A stretch of 64,000 nt of DNA, taken from contig JAIOIE010000021.1 in assembly GCA_019912665.1 (NCBI GenBank), forward strand, positions 417,018 through 481,017, given 5' to 3'. Positions within the stretch are counted from its first letter, which is position 1, and the number at the start of each line of letters is the position of its first letter. Position numbers and translations under genes: made by a program. Positions 8,225-17,553 of the stretch are shown one piece after another. This stretch comes from Deltaproteobacteria bacterium (GTDB lineage Bacteria > Desulfobacterota > GWC2-55-46). The notes under the pieces were generated by a model that did no database searches, had not been told where the DNA came from, and saw only the letters and a list, made by a program, of their open reading frames with translations.

Positions 8225-9937
8225 ATGTCATTACTAGAGGAGCTTACAGCAGAGTCAAAAATAGCCTACTTCTCCATGGAGGTAGGCTTTCGGAACGAAA
8301 TACCCACTTACAGCGGCGGCCTGGGCGTGCTTGCCGGAGACACAATAAAATCGGCGGCAGACCTCAACCTGCCAATGGTGGCGGTGACGCTCATACACCG
8401 GAAGGGGTATTTCAGGCAGGAGCTTGAGGACGGAAAGCAGATAGAGCACCCGGAAAAATGGAACCCGGCCGAGCACATGCAGCTTCTGCCCCAGAGGATA
8501 CGGGTGACCATAGAGGGGCGGGCGGTCGCTGTCCAGGCCTGGGTCTACTCGATAACGAGCCTTGTCACGCAGTGGAAGGTGCCAATCTTCTTTCTCGATA
8601 CCGATCTCCCTGAGAACACCCCGGAGGACAGGGCCATAACCGACCACCTCTACGGCGGCGACGACCGCTACAGGCTCAAGCAGGAGGTCGTGCTCGGCCT
8701 GGGCGGCGTTCTGATGCTCCGGGCCCTCGGCTTCAGCATAAAAAAATACCACATGAACGAAGGCCATGCGGCGCTTCTTACGCTCGAACTCCTCCAGAGA
8801 TACAAGCGCGACATCGAGGCTGTCTGGGACGAGCGCGAGGTCTGGGACATAGAGCGCGTCAAGAACCTTTGCGTATTCACAACCCATACCCCGGTCGAGG
8901 CCGGGCACGACAAGTTTCCGTACGACCTCGTGCGGGAGGTCCTCGGCGAGGACGTGCCTTTCGACGTCTTGAAGGAGCTTGGCGGCACGAACAAGCTGAA
9001 CATGACGCTCCTTGCCATGAACCTGAGCCAGTACATGAACGGTGTCGCAAAGAAGCACAGCGAGGTCTCGAAGGTCCTCTTTCCCGGCTACAAGATACAG
9101 GCCATCACCAACGGCGTCCATACCTTCACCTGGGTCTCGGACCCCTTCGCGCGCCTCTATGACAAGTACCTGCCCGGCTGGGCTAACGAACCCGAGCTTT
9201 TCGTGAGGATAGCCAGGATACCCGAAGAGGAGCTCTGGGGCGCCCACATGGAGGCGAAGAGGAAGCTCATAGACTTCGTGAACCGGGAGACCGGCGTCGG
9301 AATGGATTATGACACCCTCACCATAGGATTCGCCCGGAGGGCCACCGCCTACAAGAGGTCGAACCTGCTTCTCTGGGACATCGAGCGCCTCAGGAAAATA
9401 GGCAGGAAAAAGGTGCAGGTGATCTTCGCGGGCAAGGCCCACCCCAAGGATACCGAGGGGAAGAGGAATATAGAATACATCGTAAAGACCGCCCGCGAGC
9501 TCGCGGACGACATAAAGATAGTTTACCTCAAGAACTACGACATGGACCTCGCCCTCAAGATGGTATCGGGCGTGGACGTGTGGCTCAATACCCCGATGCG
9601 GCCCAGGGAGGCCTCGGGCACGAGCGGAATGAAGGCCGCCCATAACGGGGTCTTGAACTTCAGCATCCTTGACGGCTGGTGGATAGAGGGGCACATAGAG
9701 GCGTATACCGGATGGTCCATAGGCCCCCAGCCCACGGAAAGCTCGCTTGCGCTCTCGACCGACGAGGCTGACGCCGACGACCTCTACAGGAAGCTCGAAA
9801 AGGAGGTCATCCCGACCTTCTACGACAACCGCCGGATATGGATAAAGATGATGGAGAACTCCATAGGCAAGGTCGCCTACTACTTCAACTCGCACAGGAT
9901 GATGAGGAGGTACGTGACCGAGGCGTATATAAGGTAG
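8225..9937 (+). CDS. glgP: Alpha-glucan (glycogen/maltodextrin) phosphorylase, short GT35 type
   Basis: This cytoplasmic PLP enzyme releases glucose 1-phosphate from alpha-1,4-glucans. The start AYFSMEVGFRNEIPTYSGGLGVLAGDT is the hallmark of the short alpha-glucan phosphorylase group. The protein is 570 aa, against about 800 aa for E. coli GlgP/MalP. The PLP lysine is in TSGMKAAHNG (Lys near residue 470), and NEGHAALL and TNGVHTFTWV are also present. AGGGGA upstream of ATG 8225 serves as ribosome-binding site. With glgA (38-39 kb) and galU (45 kb) it indicates a glycogen or glucan storage cycle, and it lies near the trehalose genes. Confidence 0.95.
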   Translation: MSLLEELTAESKIAYFSMEVGFRNEIPTYSGGLGVLAGDTIKSAADLNLPMVAVTLIHRKGYFRQELEDGKQIEHPEKWNPAEHMQLLPQRIRVTIEGRAVAVQAWVYSITSLVTQWKVPIFFLDTDLPENTPEDRAITDHLYGGDDRYRLKQEVVLGLGGVLMLRALGFSIKKYHMNEGHAALLTLELLQRYKRDIEAVWDEREVWDIERVKNLCVFTTHTPVEAGHDKFPYDLVREVLGEDVPFDVLKELGGTNKLNMTLLAMNLSQYMNGVAKKHSEVSKVLFPGYKIQAITNGVHTFTWVSDPFARLYDKYLPGWANEPELFVRIARIPEEELWGAHMEAKRKLIDFVNRETGVGMDYDTLTIGFARRATAYKRSNLLLWDIERLRKIGRKKVQVIFAGKAHPKDTEGKRNIEYIVKTARELADDIKIVYLKNYDMDLALKMVSGVDVWLNTPMRPREASGTSGMKAAHNGVLNFSILDGWWIEGHIEAYTGWSIGPQPTESSLALSTDEADADDLYRKLEKEVIPTFYDNRRIWIKMMENSIGKVAYYFNSHRMMRRYVTEAYIR

Positions 9938-10035
9938 GCTTTTACGCTCCCGCGCGTTCTCCCGCCTGCGTTTCAGACAGCTGATTCAGCCGGTGCCCTT
10001 CCGAAAAGGCCCAGTTTCTTCCAGCCCACGCTTGC

Positions 10036-10064
10036 TTGACACAATGGGCAATAGCTGATAGATT
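10036..10064 (+). promoter_or_regulatory. Sigma-70-type promoter for mscL
   Basis: TTGACA at 10036-10041 and TAGATT at 10059-10064 are separated by 17 bases and lie about 55 bases upstream of the mscL start codon. This is read from sequence only. Confidence 0.6.
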
Positions 10065-10119
10065 TCCATCGTTATTTTCATTTTTTTCTGAGCTGCCGAG
10101 TGGCGGGGCGGATAGAATC

Positions 10120-10563
10120 ATGCTCAAGGAGTTCAAGGCGTTCGCGTTAAGAGGGAACGCCATCGACATGGCTGTTGGCATCATCATCGGGGTGGCGTTC
10201 AGCGGCATCGTCAACTCCCTTGTAGCCGACATTCTCATGCCTCCAATGGGCCTTCTGGTCGGCTATGATTTCTCCAACCTCTTCATAACGCTCAAGAGCG
10301 GGACTGTTGTCGGCCCCTACCCCACGCTCGCCGAAGCCAAAATGGCCGCAGCGGTCACGCTCAATTACGGAATGTTCATAAATACGGTCGTCAATTTCCT
10401 GATCGTCGCCTTCTCTATGTTCCTCCTGATAAAAGGCGTAAAGAGCCTCTGGGTTGAAGCCCCGCCGCCGCCCCCTCCGGCGACCAAGGAATGCTCGTAT
10501 TGCTTTTCCGTTGTGCCCTTAAAGGCCACCCGCTGCCCCAACTGCACCTCCGGCATCGGTTGA
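10120..10563 (+). CDS. mscL: Large-conductance mechanosensitive channel with C-terminal zinc ribbon
   Basis: This inner-membrane channel opens under hypo-osmotic shock. ATG 10120 gives the family start MLKEFKAFALRGNAIDMAVG. TM1 covers about residues 16-40 (GIIIGVAFSGIVNSLVADILMPP region) and TM2 about 80-103 (INTVVNFLIVAFSMFLLIKG). An upstream open frame to 10036 lacks channel sequence and covers the promoter. Instead of ending in the usual amphipathic bundle, the C-terminus has a run of prolines and then CSYC...CPNC, a four-cysteine zinc-ribbon pattern. This variant is known in some MscL proteins. A hairpin terminator follows at 10573-10609. Confidence 0.95.
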   Translation: MLKEFKAFALRGNAIDMAVGIIIGVAFSGIVNSLVADILMPPMGLLVGYDFSNLFITLKSGTVVGPYPTLAEAKMAAAVTLNYGMFINTVVNFLIVAFSMFLLIKGVKSLWVEAPPPPPPATKECSYCFSVVPLKATRCPNCTSGIG

Positions 10564-10572
10564 TAGCCGCTC

Positions 10573-10609
10573 AGGGTCATTCTTTGCACACATGACCTTC
10601 TCTTTTTTT
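10573..10609 (+). terminator. Rho-independent terminator after mscL
   Basis: Arms AGGGTCAT (10573-10580) and ATGACCTT (10592-10599) form an 8-bp stem with one G-U pair. The stem is followed by seven T residues at 10603-10609. Confidence 0.7.
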
Positions 10610-10852
10610 AAGTAGATCACCCTCGAAGCTCTCGAATATAGTGGAGTACGACAGCGAACCATCAGCGGGAGTCAAGTCAACCGACCTGTTCTGGATTCTT
10701 GCGCTGCAGTACTCTTTCTGAAGGGGCACAATCCTGATTGACGAAGGCGTATCGAAATGCTCTATTCCCGTAAAGACCTTTGAGGGGCTGTAGGGGGGGG
10801 TGGAGATGAAAACATCCGATATATGCGAGGAGTAATTGAAAAGGGCTTTCGG
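10610..10852. other. Convergent intergenic gap between mscL and pykA
   Basis: I see no gene or RNA here. A run of eight G at about 10793-10800 is the only notable feature. Confidence 0.4.
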
Positions 10853-12328
10853 CTACGGCACCCTCCCGCTCTTGAGATAAACCCTGCACTCCTCGCTCCC
10901 TATCCAGTCTATCTTCATCATGTTGGTCGCGCCCCTCATGCCGACCTTGCTCCCGGAGACGACCACTATCGTATCCCCGAAATCCGCAAGCCCCCGGTCG
11001 AGTAGCGCGGCCTCTCCCCTGCATATCATCTCGTCGGTGTGCTCGCCGAATTCAACGGTGAAGGGAGTGACGCCCCAAAGGAGGGCGGCCCTCCTCCGGA
11101 TGGCCTCCTGGTTCGTGAACGCGATTACGGGCGTTATCGGCCTGAGCTTTGAAAGGAGCCTTGCGGTCTCCCCGGTCTGGGTAAATACCACGATGGCTTT
11201 GGGCCCGACCTCGTCTGAAGCCGCGTGCGCGGCATGGGCCACCGCTTGGGCGAACGAGAACGAGCCTGCCGGCGCCTTCCTCCGCCTTAAAAGGTGCTTG
11301 TGCGCGAGCGCGGCCTCCTCGGCCTCTGTCGCTATCCTCACCATTATCTCGACGGCCTTTACGGGCCACCCGCCGACTGCCGTTTCCCCGGAGAGCATTA
11401 GCGCGTCAGTGCCGTCGAAGACGGCGTTCGCTACATCCGACGCCTCGGCCCTGGTGGGCCTCGGGTTCTCTATCATCGACTCCATCATCTGCGTGGCGGT
11501 TATGACGATCTTCCCGGCCTCGTTTGCCCTGGTTATGAGCTTTTTCTGGAGAACGGGTATCTCTTCGGTCGAGAGCTCCACGCCGAGGTCGCCGCGCGCT
11601 ATCATGATGCCGTCGGACTCTTCCAGTATGGCGTCGAGGTCCTCGATTGCCTCGGCCTTCTCTATCTTGGCTATCACCGGAATGTCGGCTGAAGCTCCGC
11701 CTATTATCCCCTTTATGCGGGCTATGTCGGAGGCGCTCCTTACGAATGAGAGCGCGATATAATCGACCTCATTCTCGATGCCGAAGGCCAGGTCGGCCAG
11801 GTCTTTTTCCGAAAGGCAGGGAGCGCTCACGGCGACCCCAGGGAGGTTCATGCCCTTGTTCTCCTTGAGCACCCCTCCGTAGACGACCCTGGCGCGTATT
11901 TCATCCCCTTCCACCCCCATTACCGACGCTTCGATCAGGCCATCGTCCATCAATATCCTGTCCCCTGGCTTTACGTCCTTGTAAAGGTCTGCGTAGGTGG
12001 TGGATATCATCCTCTCGTCGCCGTCAGGCTCGCTCGCGGATATGGATATCTCCTGGCCTGGGACAAGCTCTACGAAGGGTTTTCTTAACCGGCCCACCCG
12101 TATTTTCGGGCCCTGGAGGTCGAGGAGTATGGCTACGGGGAGGTCGAGCTTTCGGGAGACAGCGCGGATCGAGGAGATGACTTTGCCGTGCACCTCCCTT
12201 GTGCCGTGGGAAAGGTTAAGCCTCAATACGTCCGCGCCCGCGAGCATGAGTTTTTCAATTACCTCAGGCGAGCTCGATGAGGGACCTATGGTTGCGATAA
12301 TCCTTGTCTTTCTTTCTGGTATGGGCAT
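10853..12328 (-). CDS. pyk: Pyruvate kinase
   Basis: This enzyme converts phosphoenolpyruvate and ADP to pyruvate and ATP in glycolysis. The N-terminus KTRIIATIGPSS and the RLNLSHGT loop are typical. The catalytic region reads IPVIAKIEKAEAI, followed by DGIMIARGDLGVE and the TATQMMESMI segment. At 491 aa it is slightly longer than the common 470-480 aa bacterial enzyme. The C-terminal allosteric domain is complete and ends with a small extension. It stands alone on the minus strand between mscL and an MBL hydrolase. Confidence 0.96.
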   Translation of the reverse strand: MPIPERKTRIIATIGPSSSSPEVIEKLMLAGADVLRLNLSHGTREVHGKVISSIRAVSRKLDLPVAILLDLQGPKIRVGRLRKPFVELVPGQEISISASEPDGDERMISTTYADLYKDVKPGDRILMDDGLIEASVMGVEGDEIRARVVYGGVLKENKGMNLPGVAVSAPCLSEKDLADLAFGIENEVDYIALSFVRSASDIARIKGIIGGASADIPVIAKIEKAEAIEDLDAILEESDGIMIARGDLGVELSTEEIPVLQKKLITRANEAGKIVITATQMMESMIENPRPTRAEASDVANAVFDGTDALMLSGETAVGGWPVKAVEIMVRIATEAEEAALAHKHLLRRRKAPAGSFSFAQAVAHAAHAASDEVGPKAIVVFTQTGETARLLSKLRPITPVIAFTNQEAIRRRAALLWGVTPFTVEFGEHTDEMICRGEAALLDRGLADFGDTIVVVSGSKVGMRGATNMMKIDWIGSEECRVYLKSGRVP

Positions 12329-12459
12329 CTTTTTCCGTCACGTGCATTATCCCACTCCAAAAGGCCCGAGTCAACAGGTTGCGGCCCTCCTTGACAATCC
12401 GCTTCCCGGAGTTTAAATTGGCACCCTGAGGATTCAGACCAGAAATCATTCGGAGCTGA

Positions 12460-13308
12460 ATGGAATTCGGCGGTTTCAGGATATTCTCCTTAAGCGACGG
12501 GTCTTTCAGGCTCGACGGCGGCGCCATGTTCGGCGTGGCCCCGAAAGCCATGTGGGAACCCCTCTGCCCTCCGGACGAGAAAAACCGCATACCCCTTTCG
12601 ATAAGGCCGCTCCTCATACAGACCGGGAGCGAAAATATCCTCGTCGATACCGGCATAGGGGACAAGGGAGATGCGCGCTTCAAATCCATTTACGCGGTGG
12701 ACAGGGGCCGCACGCTCTCCGGGTCCCTTGAAGCCGTCGGGCTCTCCCCTTCGGATATCGACATCGTCATCAATACGCACCTCCATTTCGACCACGCAGG
12801 CGGCAATACGGTTAAGGAGGGCGGTGTCTTGCGGCCCGCATTCCCGAATGCGCGCTATATCGTCCAGCGCGGGGAATGGGAAGCCGCCCTCAACCCGAAC
12901 GAGAGGACCAGAGGAAGCTATTGTCCTGACGAATTCCTGCCCCTCATGGTGGCCGGGCAACTGGAGCTTATCGAAGGCGGCGGTGAGGTCGTAAGCGGAG
13001 TATCCGTCATAAGGACAGGCGGGCACAACCGGGATAACCAGATCGTAAGCGTCTGCTCGGAGGGCTTGACCGCTGTTTTCACGGGAGACCTGATACCGAC
13101 CACGAGGCATCTCCGCATCCCCTTCATAACAGCCTACGACCTTTTCCCTCTCGACACCCTGAAAGCCAAAAAGGAAATCCTCTCCGAGGCTGCCGAGAAG
13201 AGGTGGCTGCTAATATTCGAGCACGATCCGGAGACTGAAATGGGATATGTGCGATTTATGGGCAAGGACCCGGTGCTTGAAAAATTGAACAAACCGGAGC
13301 TTAGGTAA
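12460..13308 (+). CDS. MBL-fold metallo-hydrolase (lactonase/glyoxalase II-like group)
   Basis: This is a 282-aa metallo-beta-lactamase fold protein. The di-metal motif is NTHLHFDHAGGN near residue 108. A second histidine comes in GGHNRDNQ, an aspartate in AVFTGDLIPT, and the last histidine in FEHDPE. The spacing with HLHFDH and an N-terminal cap resembles the group that includes AHL lactonases and related hydrolases, but the substrate cannot be read from sequence. It stands divergent from pyk, and an exported beta-barrel gene follows in the same direction. Confidence 0.85.
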   Translation: MEFGGFRIFSLSDGSFRLDGGAMFGVAPKAMWEPLCPPDEKNRIPLSIRPLLIQTGSENILVDTGIGDKGDARFKSIYAVDRGRTLSGSLEAVGLSPSDIDIVINTHLHFDHAGGNTVKEGGVLRPAFPNARYIVQRGEWEAALNPNERTRGSYCPDEFLPLMVAGQLELIEGGGEVVSGVSVIRTGGHNRDNQIVSVCSEGLTAVFTGDLIPTTRHLRIPFITAYDLFPLDTLKAKKEILSEAAEKRWLLIFEHDPETEMGYVRFMGKDPVLEKLNKPELR

Positions 13309-13480
13309 TTGCCTGAATAGGGCAGGTGCGAATCCACCCGTTCCCCTCCTGGCCTGCTTTTTTCATCTCCTGTGAACCTGATAGCCGGAGGATTTGCGCC
13401 ATAAAGCAGCACTCCACATCGCGGTCCGCTTATGATATATTCCTTTTCGAGTGGTCCACGGATAGCGGTAACGAAAGCTT

Positions 13481-14281
13481 ATGAAAAAATCCATCGTCAT
13501 TATTAGCTTTCTTGTGTTCGCGTCTCTTCTTTCGATGATGGCGCGGGACTCGAGCGCGTCGGATGATGCCCTCCGGATAATCAAGCTGGGCGTCGGCTTT
13601 GATCTAAGCGTAGGCGACTACGGCGGACGCGAGGCTAGCGACATAGTGCAGGTGCCGGCCACCGCCTCGTACGAAAGCGGCCCGCTCAGATTGAAGCTTA
13701 TCATTCCCTTCAGGCAGGTAATCGGCCCCGGAAATGTGGTGCCTGCGGGGGTGAACGCAATTCCTGTGGTGGGCAGAAGGTCTGGCAAGCGCCGGAGCGT
13801 TTCCGGCCTGGGCGACATGGTCGCCGGGGCGGCTTATAACGTGATGTACCTTCCGGAGCGTCAACTCCTCATCGACCTCGCCGTGAACGTGAAATTCCCG
13901 ACTGCGGACGAGGCAACGGGCCTCGGCACGGGCGAAACCGATTACTCACTTCAGGTAGACGCGTCAACAGTGCAGAACGAATTATCACTTTTCGGCGCCA
14001 TCGGATATGAGGCGTTCGGAAGCCCCGATGCCTTCACCTTGAAGAACGCTATTTTCATGAGGGCGGGCGGCAGCTATCCTTTGGCCGCTGATTCGGTCGT
14101 TGGCTTGATATTAGAGTGGCGGCAGTCCGCCTCGCCCGGACTCCCCTCGCCCCTGGAGACGACCGTATCCGTGAGACGCAGGCTGTCCCCTGTGTTTGAC
14201 CTGCACGGATACATCCTGAAAGGATGGTCCAAAGGCAGCCCCGACCTCGGGTTCGGCGTAAGTATCTCGCGTAGGATGTAG
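13481..14281 (+). CDS. Outer-membrane beta-barrel protein, function unknown
   Basis: A signal peptide (MKKSIVIISFLVFASLLSMM, cleavage near SSA) precedes alternating polar/hydrophobic strands and repeated short turns with Gly/Asp. The segments FPTADEATGLGTGETDYSLQ and ADSVVGLILEWRQS resemble the MetA-pathway (Phenol_MetA_deg) or general outer-membrane transporter families. The protein is 266 aa and ends in a basic tail without the usual terminal Phe. There is no operon partner that reveals a substrate. Confidence 0.65.
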   Translation: MKKSIVIISFLVFASLLSMMARDSSASDDALRIIKLGVGFDLSVGDYGGREASDIVQVPATASYESGPLRLKLIIPFRQVIGPGNVVPAGVNAIPVVGRRSGKRRSVSGLGDMVAGAAYNVMYLPERQLLIDLAVNVKFPTADEATGLGTGETDYSLQVDASTVQNELSLFGAIGYEAFGSPDAFTLKNAIFMRAGGSYPLAADSVVGLILEWRQSASPGLPSPLETTVSVRRRLSPVFDLHGYILKGWSKGSPDLGFGVSISRRM

Positions 14282-14441
14282 AAGAGCACGCGGCAGGCCT
14301 GCAATCCCTGGCGAAACTCCGGCCCTGCAGCCCGCCTTCACACGATTCCGCCCCTTCCTCTGGCTTCTTTTTTCTGGTCATGCTCCCCTCCTATGAGCTA
14401 TAATTAGTAGTTAAATCAAGCTTAAAGACGGCTATAAAGGC

Positions 14442-17264
14442 ATGGCGAGAAAAAAGACAGGGAAGGCCGAGGCCATCTCCTTCGAGGCCCCGCTCCCCCT
14501 TGACAGGGACGAGCTGGTGATTGAGGGGCTGAAGCAGAACAATCTCAAGAACATCTCGGTCCGCATCCCGCATAACCTCATAACGACCATAGTTGGCCCG
14601 AGCGGGTCCGGGAAGTCCTCGCTCGCCTTCGATACCCTTTTCGCGGAGGGGCGCTGGAGGTTCATAGAATCGCTCTCCACATATACGAGGCTCTTCCTCG
14701 AAAGGATGGACAGGCCGGACGTGGACGCCATAAGGAACATCCGGCCCGCGATCGCGGTCGAACAGAAAAACCCTGTCCGCGGAAGCCGCTCGACAGTCGG
14801 CACATCGACCGAGCTTAACGACTACCTGCGCCTCCTTTTTTCCAGGGCCGGCAGGCTCCACTGCCCCATCTGCGGGCATCCTGTCAGCCCAGGCGGCCCG
14901 GGCCATGCCGCTGACGAGCTCCTTTCCAAATACGAAGGCGAGCGCGCCTACATAGGTTTCAACCTCCCCCTGAACGGCAGGACGCCCGAGGAGGCCGCCT
15001 CCATGCTCCTCCAGAAGGGCTTCATACGCGTTAGAACGGGCTCGGAGATAATCGACATATCCGAAGGGATTCCAGGCGGGCTCAAGGGCCGCCTGGGGGT
15101 GGTGGCGGACAGGCTCGTACTTAAGGAAGCCGAGAGGCAAAGGCTCACCGAGGCCCTTGAGACCGCCTTCAGGGAAGGAAACGGCTCTGCCTGGGCCCTT
15201 TTGCCTGAAAAAGGCGAGGAGGCGTTTTCAAAAGAGCCTTGCTGCCGTAACTGCGGGGCCAGGGTGGAGAGGCCCACGCCCATCTCCCTCTCCTTCAACC
15301 ACCCGGTGGGCGCCTGCCCGGAGTGCAAGGGCTTCGGAAATGTGCTCCGCTTTGACGAGGCCAAGGTCGTGCCTGATAAGTCCCTTACGCTCCGCGAAGG
15401 CGCTATCGAGCCCTGGACAAAGCCGTCATACAGGTGGTGGCACGAGGAGCTTATAAAGCACGCGCCGCGCCACGGTGTCGATATCGACAAGCCTTTCGGG
15501 AAGCTTACGGCCGGGGAGCGGGATATCGTCTTTGGCGGCGCGACAGGCTTCGAGGGGATAGAGGAGTTCTTTGATTACCTGGAGAGCAAGAAATACAAGC
15601 TCCACATAAAGGTCTTCAGCTCCCGCTACAAGGGGCAGGTCACCTGTTCCGCCTGCAAGGGAACGAGGCTCAAGAAAGAGGCGCTCTCATTGAAGGTCGG
15701 GGGGCTCGACATTGCGGAGGCGAGCGCCCTGACCATAAAGGAAGCCCTCTCGTTCTTTTCATCCCTCGAGCTTGCCCCCTTCGAGGCGTCGGTCTCGGAG
15801 GAGGTCCTAAGGCAGATACGGACCAAGCTCGAATTCCTCAGCCAGACCGGGCTCGGCTACATAACCCTGGACAGGCTCACCAAGACCCTCTCCGGCGGGG
15901 AGGCGCAGAGGGTTACCATCGCTACCCAGCTCGCATCCTCGCTCTCCGGGGTCCTTTACATACTCGACGAGCCATCCATAGGGCTCCACCCGGTCGACAT
16001 AGACCTGCTTACAAATCAGTTGAAGCGGCTTTCCTCGATGGGGAATACCGTCGTCACGGTCGAGCACGACCCATCTATGATAATAAAATCCGACCATATA
16101 ATAGAGCTCGGCCCCGGCGCGGGCGAAAAAGGCGGGCGCGTGGTCTGGGCCGGCCCCACGGGAGAATTCCTCAAAGAGGCGCGCACCCTTACAGCCGATT
16201 ACCTCTCGGGCCGGGAGACCATACATGTGCCCAGATGGAGGAGGAAGGGGAGCGGCAGGTCGCTCGTCATCAGGGGCGCATCGGGCAATAACCTGAAATC
16301 CGTTGACCTCACAATGCCTCTAAAGACCCTGACCTGCGTTACCGGGGTTTCAGGCTCAGGAAAGAGCACGCTCATAGTGGACACGCTCTACGCGGTGCTC
16401 GCCGCGCACTTCGGCGAGAAGTCAGAGCCGCCGCTACCGTACTCGTCCGTGCAGGGCCTCGACAGGATTTCGGGCGTTAAGCTCATCGACCAGAGCCCCA
16501 TAGGGAGGACCCCGCGCTCGAACCCTCTCACCTACATCGGGGGCTTCGACGATATACGTAAGATATTCGCCGGCCTCTCCTCTGCCCGCGCAATGGGCCT
16601 TTCACCCGGCGACTTCTCCTTCAACGTCCCCGGCGGCAGGTGCGAATCGTGCAAGGGAGAGGGGGTGGAAAAGCTTGAGATGTACTTCCTCCCTGACGTA
16701 TACGTGAAATGCGCGGTATGCCGGGGCAGGAGGTACAAGGGCCACGTCCTCGATGTGAAATACAGGGGAAAAAGCATATACGATGTACTTGAGGCCACGT
16801 TCGAAGACGCTATGGGCCTTTTCCCGAACGAGCCCGCGCTCCAGAGGAAGTTTTCGGTCCTGAAGGAAGTGGGGCTCGGATACCTGAAGCTCGGCCAGAG
16901 CGCGACCACCCTTTCCGGAGGCGAGGCCCAGCGACTGAAAATCGCCAGGGAGCTTGTAGAGGAGTCCTCGGGTGACGTCCTTTACATCCTGGATGAGCCG
17001 ACCACCGGCCTCCATATGGACGATGTGAAGAAGCTCCTTGCCGTGCTCGGAAGGCTCGTGGATTCCGGAAACTCCGTCCTCATGATAGAGCATAATCTCG
17101 ACTGCATGAAGACGGCCGACCATATAATTGACCTCGGTCCGGCAGGAGGAGAGGCAGGGGGCCAGGTAGTGGCTGCCGGCTCGCCCGAGGAGGTCGCAAT
17201 TCAATCCCGTAGCATCACAGCGAAATACCTGAGAAAGGCCCTGCAGAAGAACGCACCCTTTTAA
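14442..17264 (+). CDS. uvrA: UvrA-type excinuclease ABC ATPase, possibly a second paralogue
   Basis: This is the DNA damage recognition ATPase of nucleotide excision repair. Two ABC modules are present: Walker A GPSGSGKSS near residue 52 and GVSGSGKST near residue 634, with LSGGEAQR and LDEPSIGLH / LDEPTTGLH signatures. Cysteine pairs CPIC, CCRNC...CPEC and CESC...CAVC supply the zinc modules. The segment between the first Walker A region and the first zinc module includes the VVADRLVLKEAERQRL stretch, which matches the UvrB-binding domain. RSTVGTSTELNDYLRLLF is conserved. Length (940 aa) is normal. The N-terminal wording (AVEQKNPVRGSRSTVGT rather than SIDQK...) differs from typical housekeeping UvrA, so it may be the second UvrA copy found in some genomes. 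Confidence 0.9.
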   Translation: MARKKTGKAEAISFEAPLPLDRDELVIEGLKQNNLKNISVRIPHNLITTIVGPSGSGKSSLAFDTLFAEGRWRFIESLSTYTRLFLERMDRPDVDAIRNIRPAIAVEQKNPVRGSRSTVGTSTELNDYLRLLFSRAGRLHCPICGHPVSPGGPGHAADELLSKYEGERAYIGFNLPLNGRTPEEAASMLLQKGFIRVRTGSEIIDISEGIPGGLKGRLGVVADRLVLKEAERQRLTEALETAFREGNGSAWALLPEKGEEAFSKEPCCRNCGARVERPTPISLSFNHPVGACPECKGFGNVLRFDEAKVVPDKSLTLREGAIEPWTKPSYRWWHEELIKHAPRHGVDIDKPFGKLTAGERDIVFGGATGFEGIEEFFDYLESKKYKLHIKVFSSRYKGQVTCSACKGTRLKKEALSLKVGGLDIAEASALTIKEALSFFSSLELAPFEASVSEEVLRQIRTKLEFLSQTGLGYITLDRLTKTLSGGEAQRVTIATQLASSLSGVLYILDEPSIGLHPVDIDLLTNQLKRLSSMGNTVVTVEHDPSMIIKSDHIIELGPGAGEKGGRVVWAGPTGEFLKEARTLTADYLSGRETIHVPRWRRKGSGRSLVIRGASGNNLKSVDLTMPLKTLTCVTGVSGSGKSTLIVDTLYAVLAAHFGEKSEPPLPYSSVQGLDRISGVKLIDQSPIGRTPRSNPLTYIGGFDDIRKIFAGLSSARAMGLSPGDFSFNVPGGRCESCKGEGVEKLEMYFLPDVYVKCAVCRGRRYKGHVLDVKYRGKSIYDVLEATFEDAMGLFPNEPALQRKFSVLKEVGLGYLKLGQSATTLSGGEAQRLKIARELVEESSGDVLYILDEPTTGLHMDDVKKLLAVLGRLVDSGNSVLMIEHNLDCMKTADHIIDLGPAGGEAGGQVVAAGSPEEVAIQSRSITAKYLRKALQKNAPF

Positions 17265-17491
17265 AGCCCGTGCGGCTCAAGTCCGTCCCGAAAATTCCGA
17301 TGTAAAACAAGGCCCCCGGTTTCGTTTCCATATTCATCCGGAATCCGTGCCTCAACTCACATACTCCTTTCACAAATGTGCGTATGCTGTTATTCCGAAA
17401 GGGGTGGCAGATTCGGCCAGAGCAGCCGGATTTTTCTGCAAAAACCGGGAATTCAGGCGTTTTTCAGAGGCGAGCCGGGCAGGCATTTTCC

Positions 17492-17520
17492 TTGACAGTG
17501 CGATTGTACGCGGGTAAGAT
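17492..17520 (+). promoter_or_regulatory. Sigma-70-type promoter for the radical SAM gene
   Basis: TTGACA (17492-17497) and TAAGAT (17515-17520) are 17 bases apart and lie 34 bases upstream of the start codon. The rest of the 17265-17491 gap shows no gene. Confidence 0.65.
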
Positions 17521-17553
17521 GAATGGCATTCATGTGGAAAAGGACTACTTCTA

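Noticed and set aside
8255..9895. Long minus-strand open frame of 546 codons
   Set aside because: It lies entirely opposite glgP. Its composition (Val, Leu, Arg, Gly rich) is what antisense of a high-GC gene gives, and it has no domain.
12460..13308. N-acyl-homoserine lactonase assignment
   Set aside because: The HLHFDH motif is shared by many MBL hydrolases; substrate cannot be fixed from sequence.
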